Source of the DNA: CAXXOK01 sp963664595
Lineage (GTDB): Bacteria > Bacillota > Clostridia > Christensenellales > Aristaeellaceae
Length of the DNA: 64,000 bases
NCBI GenBank assembly: GCA_963664595.2
Contig: CAXXOK010000003.1
Coordinates: forward strand, 186,001-250,000
Direction of reading: 5' to 3'
The first letter of the stretch is position 1, and the number at the start of each line of letters is the position of its first letter. Shown here piece after piece: positions 61,585 to 64,000 of the stretch. The notes under the pieces were generated by a model that had not been told where the DNA came from, searched no databases, and was given only the letters and a program-made list of their open reading frames with translations. A program made the position numbers and the translations under genes.

Positions 61585-63726
61585 TTGCGGTATAAAGGCT
61601 GTCAAAACTGGATTCGATGGTTGCTTACGATAGGCTTTGTTTGCCTGCTGTGCGGGCCGGCGGGTGTGTCGCTGGCCGTAACCTCGCCGGTTACTTCGGC
61701 TGATGTATGGGATGGAACGGTTGCCACGGCCTTTGCCGGCGGCGACGGCAGAAGGGAAAATCCGTACCAAATCGCCACGGGCGCACAGCTGGCGTATCTG
61801 GCTGCCCTGAGCAACGTTAGTGGAGCTGCGGAAAACACGGCCGGAACCTGGTTCGCGTTGACAAAGGATATCGATCTGGACGGCCGAGAATGGGCGCCGA
61901 TCGGAAATGTTGGAGCCTTTTACGGTAATTTTGATGGAAAAAACCACGTTGTGTATAATATCAGCGTTTCACAAAGTCCCTATCACTATGATGAGCAGAG
62001 CGGCTTTTTTGGGAAGACCATAGGGTCGGTCATCCGCAATCTCGGCCTGGAAAATCTGTATATTTCCATTACTGAAGATCCTGAAAGAAACTATATGGGC
62101 GGGCTGGTGGGCGAATTCGTTTTCCGGGAGGGCGTACCGGCATCCGTGACCAACTGCTATACAAACGGCAAAATAGTCAATGCTCTTTATACCTGGGCGA
62201 TTGACTCTACGGAAATGGGGGGGCTGATCGGGAGGCTTATCAACTGGGATGAAGAAACGTCCATTGCGGTTACCAACTGCAGCAGCACGGTGGAACTGTG
62301 GCAGGAAAATAAACCCGCTCCCTATGGCGGCGGGTTGATCGGCCTGTGCAGCTATGCGAATATAACCAATTGCTTTGCCGCCGGGGATATCCATGCGCCA
62401 GGGTATAGTATTTTCTACAAAGGTGGGCTTGCGGGGCGTATCAGTCATGCGCAATGCGAGTACGGGTATTGGAACAGCGATGCGATGTATTATTCCGCAA
62501 CAGGGGCGGAATATATAACGAATGCTTTCGGCTGGGAGAAGGAAGCGGTTATCAGCGCCCAAGCTAAAACAGCCGCCTATATGCAGACAACCGATTTTGT
62601 GGATGAGTTGAACACAAACTGTAAAGCGTTTGACAGCTGGTCCATTATCAGCGGGTTGAACAAAGGGTATCCTGTGTGCTTTGCCTATTATGCGGAGATG
62701 GTGTACGGTACGGCGGATACATCGTATACGTTTCCGGCGAAGGCTTATGGGTACGGACCGCAAACGGCGCATCAGGTGACTTTGCGCAACATCGGCACGG
62801 TACCCTCCGCAACGCTTGCCGTTACGTTGAGCGGGAACCATGCCGGTTGCTTTACCCTGTCCGATACGGAGATTGCCCCGATCGGGGTTTTGGCCGAAAG
62901 CAGTTTTTCCGTGACGCCTGTTACGGGGCTTGCGCAGGGAACCTATACCGCAACGATCAATGTATCCGGCGCGGACCTGAACCCCGTTTCTTATACGGTC
63001 AGCTATACGGTGGAAAAGCCGGATTATACGGTGCAGGCCGATCCGGCGGCGCTGTCCTTCGGCTCGGTTATGATGGGTTATGCGGCCGCGCCCCCGGCGC
63101 AGAGCGTTACAATCACCAATAAGGGCAACATGAGCGTAATGCTTACACAGCCCGCAAGCGATGCCTTTACCATAACCACCGCAGATTCGCTGACCCTTGC
63201 GCCGAACGGGACCGCGGTGTTCAGCGTCCGGCCCCAAAACGGGCTTACATACGGGACATATCATCATACGCTTCTTTTCCAAACCGATCATGCCAGCAGC
63301 TGCGGTGTTGACGCGGTATTTACCGTGAATCCCATCATCTACCCCATGACCGGCTTTACGCAGGAAAGCATGTACATACTGGGGCATGAGGATGGGTTGG
63401 AATTTACGGCGGCAGGACCGTTTGCCAAATTTACCGGGGTTTTCGTGAACGGATCGCAGCTTTACCCCGGCCAGTTCAGCGTCCGGGAGGGCAGCACAAT
63501 CGTAGAACTGTTTAAAACGTATCTCAGTGCCTTAACCCCTGGCAGCCATAAGCTGCGCATCCACTTTACGGACGGCTATGCCGAAGCGGGGTTTTCGGTT
63601 GTGGATATACCGAAAACGGGAGACGTTGGGCGTACCATAGGCTTCGCCTCATTGGCCGCGCTGGCTGTGCTGGGGTTTGCCGGGTTTTTGCTGTTGCGGC
63701 GTAGGCGGCGCAACACCGGCGGTTGA
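61585..63726 (+). CDS. Sortase-anchored surface protein with GLUG-like repeats
   Basis: 713 residues with a TTG start (61585) six bases after GGGAGGAAAGG-type sequence. A signal peptide (WLLTIGFVCLLCGPAGVSLA) precedes GLUG-like repeats (GGLVGEF, GGLIGRL, GGGLIGLC, GGLAGRI; about 165-295), then two or more Ig/ASPM-like beta domains (about 380-590; SFGSVMMGYAAAPPAQSVTI). The C terminus IPKTGD, a hydrophobic stretch and RRRRRR form a variant LPXTG sorting signal, so it should be linked to peptidoglycan by a sortase. It probably acts in adhesion; no sortase gene lies in the window. Confidence 0.82.
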   Translation: MRYKGCQNWIRWLLTIGFVCLLCGPAGVSLAVTSPVTSADVWDGTVATAFAGGDGRRENPYQIATGAQLAYLAALSNVSGAAENTAGTWFALTKDIDLDGREWAPIGNVGAFYGNFDGKNHVVYNISVSQSPYHYDEQSGFFGKTIGSVIRNLGLENLYISITEDPERNYMGGLVGEFVFREGVPASVTNCYTNGKIVNALYTWAIDSTEMGGLIGRLINWDEETSIAVTNCSSTVELWQENKPAPYGGGLIGLCSYANITNCFAAGDIHAPGYSIFYKGGLAGRISHAQCEYGYWNSDAMYYSATGAEYITNAFGWEKEAVISAQAKTAAYMQTTDFVDELNTNCKAFDSWSIISGLNKGYPVCFAYYAEMVYGTADTSYTFPAKAYGYGPQTAHQVTLRNIGTVPSATLAVTLSGNHAGCFTLSDTEIAPIGVLAESSFSVTPVTGLAQGTYTATINVSGADLNPVSYTVSYTVEKPDYTVQADPAALSFGSVMMGYAAAPPAQSVTITNKGNMSVMLTQPASDAFTITTADSLTLAPNGTAVFSVRPQNGLTYGTYHHTLLFQTDHASSCGVDAVFTVNPIIYPMTGFTQESMYILGHEDGLEFTAAGPFAKFTGVFVNGSQLYPGQFSVREGSTIVELFKTYLSALTPGSHKLRIHFTDGYAEAGFSVVDIPKTGDVGRTIGFASLAALAVLGFAGFLLLRRRRRNTGG

Positions 63727-63769
63727 TTTTCGTGCAAGGCAGCCGATAAAATGGAATATTATACCAATT

Positions 63770-63809
63770 CCGGGCCGCGCAGGCAATATCAGGCTGATGC
63801 GCCGCCCGG
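63770..63809 (+). terminator. Probable terminator of the surface-protein gene
   Basis: CCGGGCCGCGCA pairs with TGCGCCGCCCGG (one mismatch) around 16 nt, followed by CCTTT. The T-run is short, so it is weak. Confidence 0.45.
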
Positions 63810-63811
63810 CC

Positions 63812-63841
63812 TTTACATTCTCAAAAACTACGGTGTATAAT
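63812..63841 (+). promoter_or_regulatory. Promoter of pyrH
   Basis: TTTACA (63812-63817) and TATAAT (63836-63841) are spaced 18 bp apart, about 37 bp upstream of the start codon. Confidence 0.75.
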
Positions 63842-63877
63842 AGAAAATGCAATTCCTATACGGTGGGAGGTACCCGG

Positions 63878-64000
63878 ATGATGGAAAACAAACGGGTGAT
63901 ACTCAAACTCAGCGGCGAGGCCCTGGGCGTGAACGGGCAGCTGTTTGATTACAAACTGTTTCAGGCTTCGGCCAAGGCGCTGCTGCGCGTGCAGGCCCAG
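63878..64000 (+). CDS. pyrH: UMP kinase, 5' part cut by window edge
   Basis: Only the first 41 codons are present. MMENKRVILKLSGEALG is the strongly conserved N terminus of bacterial PyrH, the amino-acid-kinase-fold enzyme that converts UMP to UDP. GGGAGG lies eight bases before ATG 63878; the second ATG at 63881 is an alternative start. In many Firmicutes pyrH precedes frr, which would lie outside the window. Confidence 0.9.
   Translation, partial: MMENKRVILKLSGEALGVNGQLFDYKLFQASAKALLRVQAQ

Overview
The window looks like chromosomal DNA from an uncultured, moderately GC-rich member of the Clostridia, probably gut- or rumen-associated and close to Christensenellales or Oscillospirales. This lineage call is an inference. 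It rests on the gene families: a MetA carrying the acetyl-CoA-type Glu111, a MetH without reactivation domain, tandem M42 peptidases, an AmmeMemoRadiSam pair, a tubulin-like giant, a sortase-type IPKTG surface protein, ECF sigma/anti-sigma genes and strong GGAGG ribosome binding sites. There are no rRNA or tRNA genes, no CRISPR array, no prophage and no recognisable transposase.

Layout. 1-3078: 3' part of a coiled-coil/TPR gene with 21 almost identical 102-bp repeats. 3189-3590: a consensus promoter, a run of small hairpins and a terminator, a candidate structured RNA. 3871-9362: a polyamine operon (speA, speE-like, speB, carboxynorspermidine dehydrogenase, nspC). 9469-13026: an AT-rich island with one large SIR2 protein. 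13136-20006: a membrane-protein remnant, a MATE exporter, a tubulin-like giant and a diguanylate cyclase. 20480-21310: an AT-rich gene for a two-TM plus macro-like protein resembling type II Thoeris ThsA. 21613-26291: promoter, Met-rich leader peptide, terminator, then metA-metF-metH. 26721-29820: three tandem M42 peptidases. 30691-31659: a MarR-GNAT fusion under its own palindromic operator. 31926-38676: exported proteins (three FnIII-like paralogues, two other paralogues, one LRR protein). 38819-44066: pgcA, a dapF-like gene lacking both catalytic cysteines, and the AmmeMemoRadiSam genes. 44426-46660: an AT-rich island with a P-loop ATPase fused to a SEFIR/TIR domain. 47074-63726: mnmG, PAS-GGDEF-hemerythrin, a secreted protein, rdgB, a MutS-like membrane ATPase, TVP38, an ECF sigma/anti-sigma/solute-binding operon, AraC, a sensor GGDEF protein and a sortase-anchored surface protein. 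63878-end: the start of pyrH.

Two short interspersed repeat families run through the intergenic DNA. Family A is about 150 bp, has imperfect terminal inverted repeats, and is present in six copies plus one fragment. Family B is about 195 bp with 14-bp terminal inverted repeats and stacked hairpins; its three copies all sit in terminators shared by convergent genes.

The most exciting feature is a dispersed set of immune-type genes in three AT-rich islands: a SIR2 NADase-type protein, a TM-macro protein of the kind that senses NAD-derived signals, and an ATPase-SEFIR protein that could make such a signal. Whether they act together is a hypothesis. Strong secondary leads are the candidate RNA upstream of speA, the double Cys-to-Ser DapF-like enzyme, the Met-rich leader before metA, and the speE-like gene with no speD nearby.
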